23,546 bases of DNA from a virus: the IMG/VR virus record IMGVR_UViG_3300031825_000392, positions 1 through 23,546 of that record. The stretch is one strand, 5' to 3'. Below the pieces are notes generated by a model, which was given only the letters and a program-made list of their open reading frames with translations, was not told where the DNA came from and did not search any database. Position 1 is the first letter of the stretch. Each line of letters starts with the position of its first letter. A program made the position numbers and the translations under genes. Of this stretch, positions 1 through 6,648 are shown one piece after another.

Positions 1-357
1 ATGTCACAAGAACGCCGTATCGCCGCGACCACGCGCCGCACCCTGGCGGACACCGTCGCTTCCGCCTTCATCCCCACCGAGGAATCGGCCGAGGCCACTG
101 CCGCGCACGGGGCCAAGTGCATCAGCGTGATGATCGAGCAGCGCCGCACCGCGATGCTCCCGCCCGAGGCCGGCGCCGAGGCGCTGGTGCTGATCGCCAA
201 GGGCACGCACGAGGCGCTGCAGTCGCATCTCAGCTTCGCCACCGCGCACAAGCTGCTCGCGGATATCCCCGGCCAATATGGCCTGCCGATGGGGTTCGGG
301 CCGGATTGCGCGCCGAACACGCCGCTGTTCGCAGGGGGGCTCGCCGCCGTCGCGTGA
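1..357 (+). CDS. Hypothetical protein, 118 aa
   Basis: I do not recognise this protein. It is a soluble, alanine-rich, mostly helical 118-residue product with no membrane segment and no catalytic motif that I can name. The central part (about residues 25-95) looks like a compact helical domain, and the C-terminus is Gly/Pro-rich. The ATG is the first base of the window, so an upstream start or ribosome binding site cannot be judged. The stop is TGA at 355-357. The next gene on the same strand starts 4 or 43 bases later, depending on its start, so co-transcription is likely. Codon usage matches the high-GC surroundings. Confidence 0.6.
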   Translation: MSQERRIAATTRRTLADTVASAFIPTEESAEATAAHGAKCISVMIEQRRTAMLPPEAGAEALVLIAKGTHEALQSHLSFATAHKLLADIPGQYGLPMGFGPDCAPNTPLFAGGLAAVA

Positions 358-400
358 GCCGATGGTTGACCGGGCCGCGCCGTCGTGGTCCGGTCGATCC

Positions 401-889
401 ATGTGGTTCTATGTCATGACCTTCTATCTCGCGCTGCCGCTCCTGGTGCTCGCTGCGAGCCGATGGGGCGGATGGCCGGAAAAGAGCGTCGCGATCCTGT
501 TCGTCGCGGCTGCCCTCGCCACCATGCTGGTGCGGTCGGGCGCCGCGACGAAATATCACAGCGTCGAACTCGGCGTCTTCGCGGTCGATCTCGCCCTGCT
601 GGCAGGGCTCGCCGCCGTCGCCGTCCGCGCGAACCGTTGGTGGACGATATGGGCAGCCGCCTTCCAGGCGATCACCGTGACCGGGCATCTGGCCAAGATG
701 GCGACCCCGGGGCTCTCGCGGATGGCGTACGCGTTGATGCTGGGGGTTTCGGCCTATCCGGCGCTGATCGCGCTGGCGCTGGGCATCTGGAACCACCGCC
801 GCGCCACGATCCGCGCGGCCGGCGCCATCTCGAGCGGATCATCGCCGGCGGCGCCTCGCCCGCGCCCGGGGCCGCCGCCGCCGCGCTGA
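401..889 (+). CDS. Small integral membrane protein, unknown function
   Basis: This is a 162-residue protein with four predicted membrane segments: YVMTFYLALPLLVLAA, an AILFVAAALATMLV segment, a VDLALLAGLAAVAV segment, and a last one around ALMLGVSAYPALIALALGIW. They are joined by short loops, one with the sequence RSGAATKYHSVE. I know of no characterised family and assign no function. ATG 401 is preferred because the hydrophobic segment follows at once; ATG 362 in the same frame would add 13 poorly structured residues. The last ~35 residues are Pro/Arg-rich and read across the start of the downstream JAB-domain gene in another frame. The functional protein may therefore end near residue 130, and the two genes overlap. 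Confidence 0.6.
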   Translation: MWFYVMTFYLALPLLVLAASRWGGWPEKSVAILFVAAALATMLVRSGAATKYHSVELGVFAVDLALLAGLAAVAVRANRWWTIWAAAFQAITVTGHLAKMATPGLSRMAYALMLGVSAYPALIALALGIWNHRRATIRAAGAISSGSSPAAPRPRPGPPPPR

Positions 890-1413
890 TCGCCACCTTC
901 GGCACGCTGGGCGCCGCGCTCGCCGCCCCCCGCCGGCTGCAACTGCGCGCGACGGGCAATGATCGCGCCGCAGTGCGCGAGGTCGCTGCGTTCCGCGCGG
1001 CGATGCTGCACGCGCTGCGCAGCCAGCTCTGCGATCGGCCGGTGCTGGCCAGCGCGCCGGCACTGCTCGACTATCTCCAGGCGGACATGGTGCATTCGAT
1101 CAACGAACGCGCGCGCGTGCTCCACCTCAACGCCGGCAACATCCTGATCCGCGACGAGATCATGGCGGAGGGCTCGATTGACGAGGTCGCGCTCTATGCG
1201 CGCGAGATCATCGGCCGCGCGCTGGAGATCGGATCGGCGGCGATCATCCTGGTCCACAACCATCCAAGCGGCGATCCGACCCCGAGCCGGAGCGACATCG
1301 ACCTGACGAAGCGCATCGCCCGCGCCGGCCAGCCGCTCGGCATCGCCGTTCACGATCACCTGATCATCGCCAGCGGCGGGCACCGGAGCATGCGGACGCT
1401 GGGGTTGCTGTAG
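649..1413 (+). CDS. RadC-like JAB/MPN-domain protein
   Basis: The C-terminal half carries the RadC/UPF0758 signature: EIMAEGSIDE, then AIILVHNHPSGDPTPS with the JAMM metal-binding HxHPSGD, then DHLIIASGG near the end. Before it, a short FGTLGAALAAP-type segment resembles the helix-hairpin-helix region of RadC proteins. Family members are JAB metalloprotease-fold proteins, common in mobile DNA, and their function is not settled. The start is a problem. Conserved-looking sequence begins near 787 (LERIIAGG, about 838), but no ATG, GTG or TTG lies in frame between 649 and that point. ATG 649 is the nearest upstream start, GTG 973 and ATG 1003 the nearest downstream ones. Either start 649 is used with a 240-base overlap of the membrane gene, or a rare start codon is used. 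The stop at 1413 is secure. Confidence 0.72.
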   Translation: MGSRLPGDHRDRASGQDGDPGALADGVRVDAGGFGLSGADRAGAGHLEPPPRHDPRGRRHLERIIAGGASPAPGAAAAALIATFGTLGAALAAPRRLQLRATGNDRAAVREVAAFRAAMLHALRSQLCDRPVLASAPALLDYLQADMVHSINERARVLHLNAGNILIRDEIMAEGSIDEVALYAREIIGRALEIGSAAIILVHNHPSGDPTPSRSDIDLTKRIARAGQPLGIAVHDHLIIASGGHRSMRTLGLL

Positions 1414-1436
1414 TCATTCGGTGGTCGTCGTGCCGG

Positions 1437-2645
1437 TCAGGCGGCGGATTCGCCGGCCGGCATCCCGGGCGCGCCCTGGCGGGGCCCGCTGCGCGCGCGG
1501 ATCGTGTAGCGTTCGACCAGGTGGAAGAACAGCAGGGAGAAGCCGATCGCGATCACGGTGCAGGCGAATGCCCAGAGCACTGTATCCGATCGGTACTGGC
1601 CGGTCATGGCCTTGATCGCGTGGAACACGGGCACATGCGTCGCGTAGAGCGAATAGCTTGCCACGCCGATGAGATAGAAGGCCCGGACGCCGATGCTATT
1701 GCGTCGGCACAGCCGGGTGATCGCCGGAATCGCCACGCTCACCAACCCGAACGCGCCGATCGCCAGGAAGATCGGGCTCCACGCATAGGATGATCGTGCC
1801 GCCAGGATCACCCCCGCGATCAGGGCCGCGATCCACAGCAGGTGCCACAGCAACCCGCGCGGGGCCGCGGCGCGGCCGACCTTTATCTCCGCGAGATAGG
1901 CGCCGGCGGTCCAGAGGAACAGGTGGCTGGTGAACAACGGGCTGCCGCCCCGGGCGTGCACGAACAGGTGCTGGAGGTCGAACGCCCAATAGGCGAACCC
2001 CGTCAGCACGCTGACCGCGGCGGAAAAGGCCAGTGCCAGCCCTGGGCCGTACCGTCGGAACAGGAGGAAGAGAACGGGATAGAAGAGATACAGGTGGAAT
2101 TCGATCGAGAGGGTCCAGAACACGCCGTTCGATCCGAAGCAGCTGACGAACAGCTCCTGCATCATCAGCAGGTTGAGGACGAAGCTCGCCAGGTTCGCGC
2201 CGACCCAGCCCGGCAGGTCGGGAACGGGATGGGCGAAATAGTCCACCACGGCCGTCAGCAGCAGGGCCGCGACATAGACCGGATAGATCCGCAGGAAGCG
2301 GCGCTTGTAGAAGCTCGGGACGTTCAGCGCGGTGGCCGTCGACCGGCGCAGCTTCGTCGCATAGCCGAGATGGATGCAATAGCCGCTCAGAACGAAGAAG
2401 ACCGGCACGCCCATCCAGCCGAACGAAAACACGATCGAGGCATAGGACAGCCAGATATCGGGGCGCACGCTGTGGAGCCCGTGGACGGACAGCGTCTCCT
2501 GCATGCCCACCCAGAATTCCTTCCGGGCGTGATAGATGACGACCGCAAGTGCGGCGAGGGCGCGCAGGATGTCGATCGCATGCGATCGATCGTCGCCTGC
2601 CTCCGCCAGGGTGGGCGGTTCGGGCGTCACATGGGCGATAGGCAT
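1437..2645 (-). CDS. Acyltransferase family 3 (OafA/YrhL-like) membrane O-acyltransferase
   Basis: This 402-residue polytopic protein belongs to the acyltransferase 3 family, which typically moves acetyl or other acyl groups onto O-antigen, exopolysaccharide or other surface glycans. The family hallmarks are the N-terminal DILRALAALAVVIYHAR (Arg and His of the active-site region), GVPVFFVLSGYCIHLGYA, FYKRRFLRIYPVYVAAL and FWTLSIEFHLYLFYPVLF. About ten hydrophobic segments follow and the C-terminus is basic. The start is ATG 2645, with a GAGGGAG ribosome binding site somewhat far upstream. It diverges from the methyltransferase gene across 221 bp and converges on the JAB gene. Its GC content is closer to the phage backbone than that of the second acyltransferase, which suggests separate acquisition. 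The exact substrate cannot be read from sequence. Confidence 0.88.
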   Translation of the reverse strand: MPIAHVTPEPPTLAEAGDDRSHAIDILRALAALAVVIYHARKEFWVGMQETLSVHGLHSVRPDIWLSYASIVFSFGWMGVPVFFVLSGYCIHLGYATKLRRSTATALNVPSFYKRRFLRIYPVYVAALLLTAVVDYFAHPVPDLPGWVGANLASFVLNLLMMQELFVSCFGSNGVFWTLSIEFHLYLFYPVLFLLFRRYGPGLALAFSAAVSVLTGFAYWAFDLQHLFVHARGGSPLFTSHLFLWTAGAYLAEIKVGRAAAPRGLLWHLLWIAALIAGVILAARSSYAWSPIFLAIGAFGLVSVAIPAITRLCRRNSIGVRAFYLIGVASYSLYATHVPVFHAIKAMTGQYRSDTVLWAFACTVIAIGFSLLFFHLVERYTIRARSGPRQGAPGMPAGESAA

Positions 2646-2866
2646 TTCTTACGCTCGCTCCCTCGCACCGCCCCATCCACATGCGGTGCTGGTCGGTCAA
2701 GCGGGGAGGGCACTTGCGTGCAGACCCAACGCGCTTCGATCGAAAGGGGCGACAGACGGGGCGGCGTTAAAAAGTCGGCGGGCGTATCGCTGCGTCGCAG
2801 CAATTTCTACCATCCCGGCTGTTGGCTCGCCTTGCCATATAGTGGGGAGCGGGCTAATCCTTCCGC

Positions 2867-3544
2867 ATGTATTTAGGAATAGATCCGTTCGCGATGAAGC
2901 GCCAAGCGCGTGCCCACCCGCTGCGGGTGAGCTTCACCGCCTATGCTCGGGGCGTCGAGAAATTTGCTCGACTCACGCATCAGCGGAACGAACTTCCAAT
3001 CGTTCGAGAGGCATGGGGCGAGGCGCCGGATTACGAGCGCGCTGACACGGCGGTTACGCCCGACCAGATGGGTGCGCTACTTCACTTTGCGAAGAAGGCG
3101 GAAGCTATTCCCGGGGCGCTGGTTGAAATCGGCAGCTATCGCGGCGTCACCACTGCCCTCCTCGCTGGGCAGACGGGCAGGCAATTTTACGCCGTCGATC
3201 CCTTTCGGATGTATGGCGGGGCCGAATCCGACTTCGCGATTTTCAAGCGGAGAACAGGGGGCACCCCCAACGTCACGCACATCCGAGAAACCTCCGGTGT
3301 GGCGGCGAGGAATTGGTCCGCTGGCCCAATCAATTTCGTCTTTGTCGATGCCGTGCATGACTATGTGAACACCATTTTTGACGCAAAGACTTGGCTGAAT
3401 AAGATCTCATCCGGCGGATACCTTGCGATGCACGATGTCGATAACGCCGAATATGCCGGAACCAGGCTGGCTGCGGCGCAGATGGCAAAGGGGCTGAAAC
3501 TCGTCTGTCATATTCCCGATTTGGTGATCTTCCAGAAGGTGTGA
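2867..3544 (+). CDS. Class I SAM-dependent methyltransferase (Methyltransf_24-like)
   Basis: This 225-residue protein has a Rossmann methyltransferase core. Motif I is ALVEIGSYRGVTTALLA (about residues 84-100), which binds S-adenosylmethionine. The post-I acidic strand is FYAVDPF. Motif IV-like sequence INFVFVDAVHDYVN is followed by GGYLAMHDVDN. The VDxxHDY...MHDV pattern is typical of the Methyltransf_24 group, often found in glycan or cell-surface gene clusters. Start ATG 2867 is chosen as the longest; ATG 2894, preceded by AGGAAT, is also possible. GC is visibly lower than the flanking genes, and the gene lies between two O-acyltransferases. A surface-polysaccharide methylation role is therefore a reasonable inference, but the substrate is unknown. 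Confidence 0.82.
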   Translation: MYLGIDPFAMKRQARAHPLRVSFTAYARGVEKFARLTHQRNELPIVREAWGEAPDYERADTAVTPDQMGALLHFAKKAEAIPGALVEIGSYRGVTTALLAGQTGRQFYAVDPFRMYGGAESDFAIFKRRTGGTPNVTHIRETSGVAARNWSAGPINFVFVDAVHDYVNTIFDAKTWLNKISSGGYLAMHDVDNAEYAGTRLAAAQMAKGLKLVCHIPDLVIFQKV

Positions 3545-3558
3545 ATTGCCAAAAGGCT

Positions 3559-3594
3559 AGGCGCACTCGTTCGGACGCCCTACCGGTTGCGCCT
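3559..3594 (+). terminator. Possible terminator hairpin after the methyltransferase
   Basis: The 7-base arms AGGCGCA (3559-3565) and TGCGCCT (3588-3594) can pair. They are followed by a short T-rich stretch (TCTTCATCTCT) and lie 15 bases after the stop codon. The loop is long and the U-tract weak, so this is only a candidate. Confidence 0.35.
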
Positions 3595-3600
3595 TCTTCA

Positions 3601-3620
3601 TCTCTCATCCGGATGAGAGA
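3601..3620. repeat. Perfect 20-bp palindrome
   Basis: TCTCTCATCCGGATGAGAGA equals its own reverse complement. It lies in the 266-bp gap between the methyltransferase and the second acyltransferase. It could be an operator for a dimeric regulator or the stem (8 bp, CCGG loop) of an RNA hairpin. No T-run follows it, which argues against a simple terminator. Confidence 0.6.
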
Positions 3621-3810
3621 GGCTTCCCTTGATTTCTGACCTTGTGAGAAGGCCATGGCTGCGGCTGCGCACTTGGTCCTCACTAATCGTGTGGCAGATC
3701 ACAAAGGTGCGCTGCGGTAGCGATAGCGAAGGGCATCTCACGCCGCGGCTGCGAAGATCGGCGCTGAATGCATCTATACAAAAGGTGGGCCGCGTGTAGA
3801 ACAGGCGGCG

Positions 3811-4941
3811 ATGAACCTGCTTCGCCAGCCGCAACCGTCGCCTATCGGGCACCTATATGTTATAGATCTAGCCCGAGGCCTTGCGGCATTCTCGGTCCTT
3901 TTTTGGCATTATCAGCAGTTTTTTTACCTTACTCCGGGGGTCCACCCACTTTCGCCCGAAGTGGCTGCCTCTCAGCCTGGTCATGCTGCACTTTGGCTGC
4001 TCTATGATTATGGATATTTCGCGGTGCAGTTTTTTTGGCTGCTCTCCGGCTTTGTATTTGCTGCAGTATACGTGTCACGAAAGACAGCGACTCGTGAATT
4101 TGTTGTAAATAGGCTTGCTCGGTTGTATCCACTACATTTCTTAACATTGTGTGTTATCGCTGTTCTTCAGTGGTACAGTATGAAGATATCGGGTCAGTTT
4201 CAGATAATTCCATTCAATGACGTATATCACTTCGTACTCAACATATTCTTCGCGTCGTTTTGGGGGATTCAGAAGGGATACTCATTTAACGGACCGATCT
4301 GGTCAGTTTCAGTCGAAGTGCTCGTATACGGACTCTTCTGGGCTACCCTGCCGTTTCTTTTTCGACGCGGGATCGTCGGCCCCTTGCTCCTCGCTGCTGT
4401 CGCATGGGTGGCGGCGTATCGGTTCGCCGGCCATCTCCATCTGCTGCGTGAATGCGTGTTCTATTTTTTCGCGGGAACGGCGATCTATCTGGTGTTCGCA
4501 AGCGCTCGCAATCGCCCGGCGATACTGTTCGGTATAGCAGGAATTCTGGCTATCGTCGGGCTCGCGACACTTTGGAGTTCGCCTTCTGAGCCTGCGCCGA
4601 TTGCTGTTCCGAGCCTGTTAACGGCCGTGCTGTTCGCCTGTTGCGGCCTGGAAGCAATTTCTTTCGGCGAGCATGCGAAACGCGCGCGCTGGATCGGCGA
4701 CTCGACTTACGGGATATACCTCTGGCACGTCCCACTGCAGGTGGCTGTCGTTACTTATTTCGGGCAGCACCCCGCTGCTCGGTCGGCTCTTACCCAACCG
4801 TGGTTCTTGGTGGCGTTCCTTGTTACAGTCGTTGCGCTAGCACGGCTGTCATTCGTATTCTTCGAGGATCCAGCGCGAAAATGGCTCAAGCAGTTCGCGA
4901 AGCCTAAAAAATCCCCAGGACCTTCGGTCGCGCCTTCCTGA
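3811..4941 (+). CDS. Acyltransferase family 3 membrane protein (second copy, low GC)
   Basis: This 376-residue polytopic membrane protein is from the acyltransferase 3 family. Features seen are DLARGLAAFSVLFWHYQQFF (Arg/His region), YFAVQFFWLLSGFVFAAVY, FVVNRLARLYPLHFLTL and GPIWSVSVEVLVYGLFW, then further hydrophobic segments and a basic C-terminus. It is a different subtype from the acyltransferase at 1437-2645, with only motif-level similarity. The base composition is clearly more AT-rich than the backbone, with runs of T in the first half, which points to recent transfer. It abuts the prophage lysis cassette and overlaps the convergent Rz1-like gene by 38 bp. Acyltransferases in this position in other prophages modify the O-antigen and block superinfection (lysogenic conversion); that role here is inference. 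The start is ATG 3811, preceded by AGGCGGCG. Confidence 0.88.
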   Translation: MNLLRQPQPSPIGHLYVIDLARGLAAFSVLFWHYQQFFYLTPGVHPLSPEVAASQPGHAALWLLYDYGYFAVQFFWLLSGFVFAAVYVSRKTATREFVVNRLARLYPLHFLTLCVIAVLQWYSMKISGQFQIIPFNDVYHFVLNIFFASFWGIQKGYSFNGPIWSVSVEVLVYGLFWATLPFLFRRGIVGPLLLAAVAWVAAYRFAGHLHLLRECVFYFFAGTAIYLVFASARNRPAILFGIAGILAIVGLATLWSSPSEPAPIAVPSLLTAVLFACCGLEAISFGEHAKRARWIGDSTYGIYLWHVPLQVAVVTYFGQHPAARSALTQPWFLVAFLVTVVALARLSFVFFEDPARKWLKQFAKPKKSPGPSVAPS

Positions 4942-5248
4942 CCGCGGCGGCATCGCGCGCCTCGCACCGGCTGACGATGCCGATGGCATCGGCATAGCGC
5001 CCGTTGGCAACCTCGAGCTGGCCCGTCTGCTCGATGAATCCGGACTGCCACGGCCGGGCGTCGTCGTGGCCATCCGGCAGCCTGGCGCTCTCGGGCAGCG
5101 CAGCCGGCGCCACCCCGGCCAGCCAGCTATTCGGCAACAGGGCCGAGCAGGGCGATGCATTTGCCTGAACGACGGTAGCTGCGCAGCCGGCAAGCGGCAC
5201 GGTCAGCAGCATCGTTGCTGTTGCCGCCAGGCGCCTGGTTGATCGCAT
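4904..5248 (-). CDS. Rz1-like outer-membrane spanin lipoprotein
   Basis: This 114-residue product starts with MRSTRRLAATATMLLTVPLAGC, a lipoprotein signal with the lipobox LAGC. That predicts an outer-membrane lipoprotein. The start codon lies inside the upstream Rz-like gene in a different frame and the gene runs on past its end, which is the classic Rz/Rz1 spanin arrangement. o-spanins join the i-spanin through the periplasm and fuse the two membranes in the last step of lysis. The mature part is less proline-rich than lambda Rz1 and longer than usual, so the assignment rests on the lipobox, the overlap and the lysis-cassette context. It overlaps the 3' end of the convergent acyltransferase by 38 bp. 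Confidence 0.68.
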   Translation of the reverse strand: MRSTRRLAATATMLLTVPLAGCAATVVQANASPCSALLPNSWLAGVAPAALPESARLPDGHDDARPWQSGFIEQTGQLEVANGRYADAIGIVSRCEARDAAAVRKARPKVLGIF

Positions 5249-5489
5249 CGATTCCCTCCTGCACGGTTTGATGGATGGCTTCCTCGCGCGCCTGGGCATT
5301 GCCGATGGTGCCCACTGCGTCGCTGCCGCTCGCGATGGCCGCGCCATGCTGTTGCGTCGCCACGCGCGATGCCGTCGCGGCAGTGCGTGCCGAATGGCAC
5401 GATCGCAACGCGACCAGGCCGGTGACGAGCGCGAGGAGAATGGCACCGAGCGCGATCCGGCGCAGCGTCTCCGCGGACAGGGCAGGCAT
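5127..5489 (-). CDS. Rz-like inner-membrane spanin (i-spanin)
   Basis: This 120-residue protein has one N-terminal membrane segment (IALGAILLALVTGLVAL, about residues 12-28). A periplasmic helical region follows (SARTAATASRVATQQHG... to NQAPGG), consistent with an i-spanin. Its ATG overlaps the stop of the holin gene (TGATG), which indicates translational coupling. The o-spanin gene is embedded out of frame in its 3' half. I infer function from topology and position after the endolysin and holin, because spanins diverge too fast for motif-based recognition. Confidence 0.7.
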   Translation of the reverse strand: MPALSAETLRRIALGAILLALVTGLVALRSCHSARTAATASRVATQQHGAAIASGSDAVGTIGNAQAREEAIHQTVQEGIDAINQAPGGNSNDAADRAACRLRSYRRSGKCIALLGPVAE

Positions 5490-5788
5490 CACGCCACCCC
5501 CTTGATCTTTTCGGCGAACTTGAAGCCGTAGACGGTACCCGCCCAGGCCAGCGACATCCCCGCGGCGGTAATGTCGAACCGACCGAACAGCAGCGGCTGG
5601 AGGATCATGGTCCAGGTGACGGTCGCATTGGTGATCCAGTCGAGCGTCGGGCGGGCCAGCCGCACAAAGGCCTGGTACCAGGCCTGCTCCCGAATCCAGT
5701 GGTCCGGCATGTTGATGGCGCTCCCGGCCGCGGGCGTCGCCGCTGCGCCTGTCATCCGGTCGGGATCGCCGGGCATGGTCTCGCTCAT
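5489..5788 (-). CDS. Putative phage holin
   Basis: This 99-residue protein has an N-terminal polar segment ending in PDHWIREQAWYQAFVRLARP. Hydrophobic stretches around WITNATVTWTMILQPLLFG and AAGMSLAWAGTVYGF follow, then a charged tail (KFAEKIKGVA). Size, two membrane segments and location between endolysin and spanins fit a holin that permeabilises the inner membrane for endolysin release. The ATG overlaps the endolysin stop (ATGA), so the two are translationally coupled. I do not see enough to place it in a specific holin family. Confidence 0.7.
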   Translation of the reverse strand: MSETMPGDPDRMTGAAATPAAGSAINMPDHWIREQAWYQAFVRLARPTLDWITNATVTWTMILQPLLFGRFDITAAGMSLAWAGTVYGFKFAEKIKGVA

Positions 5789-6327
5789 GCCACCCTCGCG
5801 AGCCAGCCGTACAGAAAGGCTTCATTGGCGGCGCGGCCCTCCGCCAGCGAGACATAGCGTTCCCCCTGCAGCGCGTTGAGCAGCGCCAGCAAGCGCCGCT
5901 CGCCTTCCGCCCCGCGCCTGCCCAGAAAGGCCTTCAGCGCCGCGGCCGTGGTCGCGCCGGCTAGGCCGTCCACCAGCAGGTCGGGATAGTCGCGCGCGCC
6001 GTTGTTGAGCGCGTTGAGCGATCGCTGCAGGAAGGTTGCGGCGATCTTCGGCCCCATATTGACGCCGGTATCGACCAGTTCGGCCGCGACGGGCAGCGAG
6101 ATCGCGGCGATCCGGTCGAAGCCTGGCGCCACGACATATTGGCGCCGATAGACCTCGAAGGCGAAGCTGCGCGGCATGTCGCGCATTGCGCCGGCATAGC
6201 CCTGTGCCCGGGCGGTTGCGATCGTGATCCCGAAATTGGTCTCGCCGCCCGCGTCCCACGCATCGTTCGCATAGCTGCCTTCATTGGCGAGCACCCGCTC
6301 GATGATCGTGTCGATCGCCGTCATCAC
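5785..6327 (-). CDS. Endolysin, glycoside hydrolase family 108 (N-acetylmuramidase-like)
   Basis: This 180-residue protein matches the GH108 layout. The catalytic Glu region is VLANEGSYANDAWDAGGETNFGIT (Glu16 is the likely acid/base), followed by a RDMPRSFAFEVYRRQYVVAPGFDRI helical region and a VDTGVNMGP segment. A C-terminal peptidoglycan-binding-like domain spans about residues 95-180. There is no signal peptide, so export would depend on the holin. The product would cleave the glycan backbone of peptidoglycan at lysis. The gene starts ATGATG at 6327; the first ATG overlaps the stop of the preceding small gene and the TGA overlaps the holin ATG. Length is normal for the family. Confidence 0.9.
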   Translation of the reverse strand: MMTAIDTIIERVLANEGSYANDAWDAGGETNFGITIATARAQGYAGAMRDMPRSFAFEVYRRQYVVAPGFDRIAAISLPVAAELVDTGVNMGPKIAATFLQRSLNALNNGARDYPDLLVDGLAGATTAAALKAFLGRRGAEGERRLLALLNALQGERYVSLAEGRAANEAFLYGWLARVA

Positions 6328-6632
6328 GCCTTTCCTTTCAGCAAAGCCCAGATCGCGACGCCGGCAGTCGCCAGCCAGGCGATCGCCGGAGACCGCAACA
6401 GCCAGCTTCCGAAGCCCATCGCGCCGTCGCGCTTGTTCTTGTCGGCCTCCAATGCAGCGATGCGCTCCTCCAGTTCCCTGACCTTGCCGGGCAGGCCGCT
6501 GGCGCCGATCACGCGTTCGGTGAGGCTGTCGATCTTGGCCGACATGGTGTTGAGGTTATGGATCAGCTCGCGGAGCTGGCCCTTCATTTCGCCCAACAGC
6601 AGGCCGGCGGAGTCTATTTGGGGTTCGGTCAC
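6324..6632 (-). CDS. Small coiled-coil protein with C-terminal membrane anchor, lysis module
   Basis: This is a 102-residue product. Residues about 10-66 form a strongly predicted amphipathic coiled coil (for example LNTMSAKIDSLTERV and VRELEERIAALEADKNKRD). One C-terminal transmembrane helix (SPAIAWLATAGVAIWALL) is followed by KGKA. It lies between the tail fibre and endolysin genes and is coupled to the endolysin. Small tail-anchored proteins of this type are common in lysis cassettes of short-tailed phages, and some act as holin-like or antiholin proteins. The exact role is unknown. Confidence 0.65.
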   Translation of the reverse strand: MTEPQIDSAGLLLGEMKGQLRELIHNLNTMSAKIDSLTERVIGASGLPGKVRELEERIAALEADKNKRDGAMGFGSWLLRSPAIAWLATAGVAIWALLKGKA

Positions 6633-6648
6633 GAGGCGCTGCCCTGTG

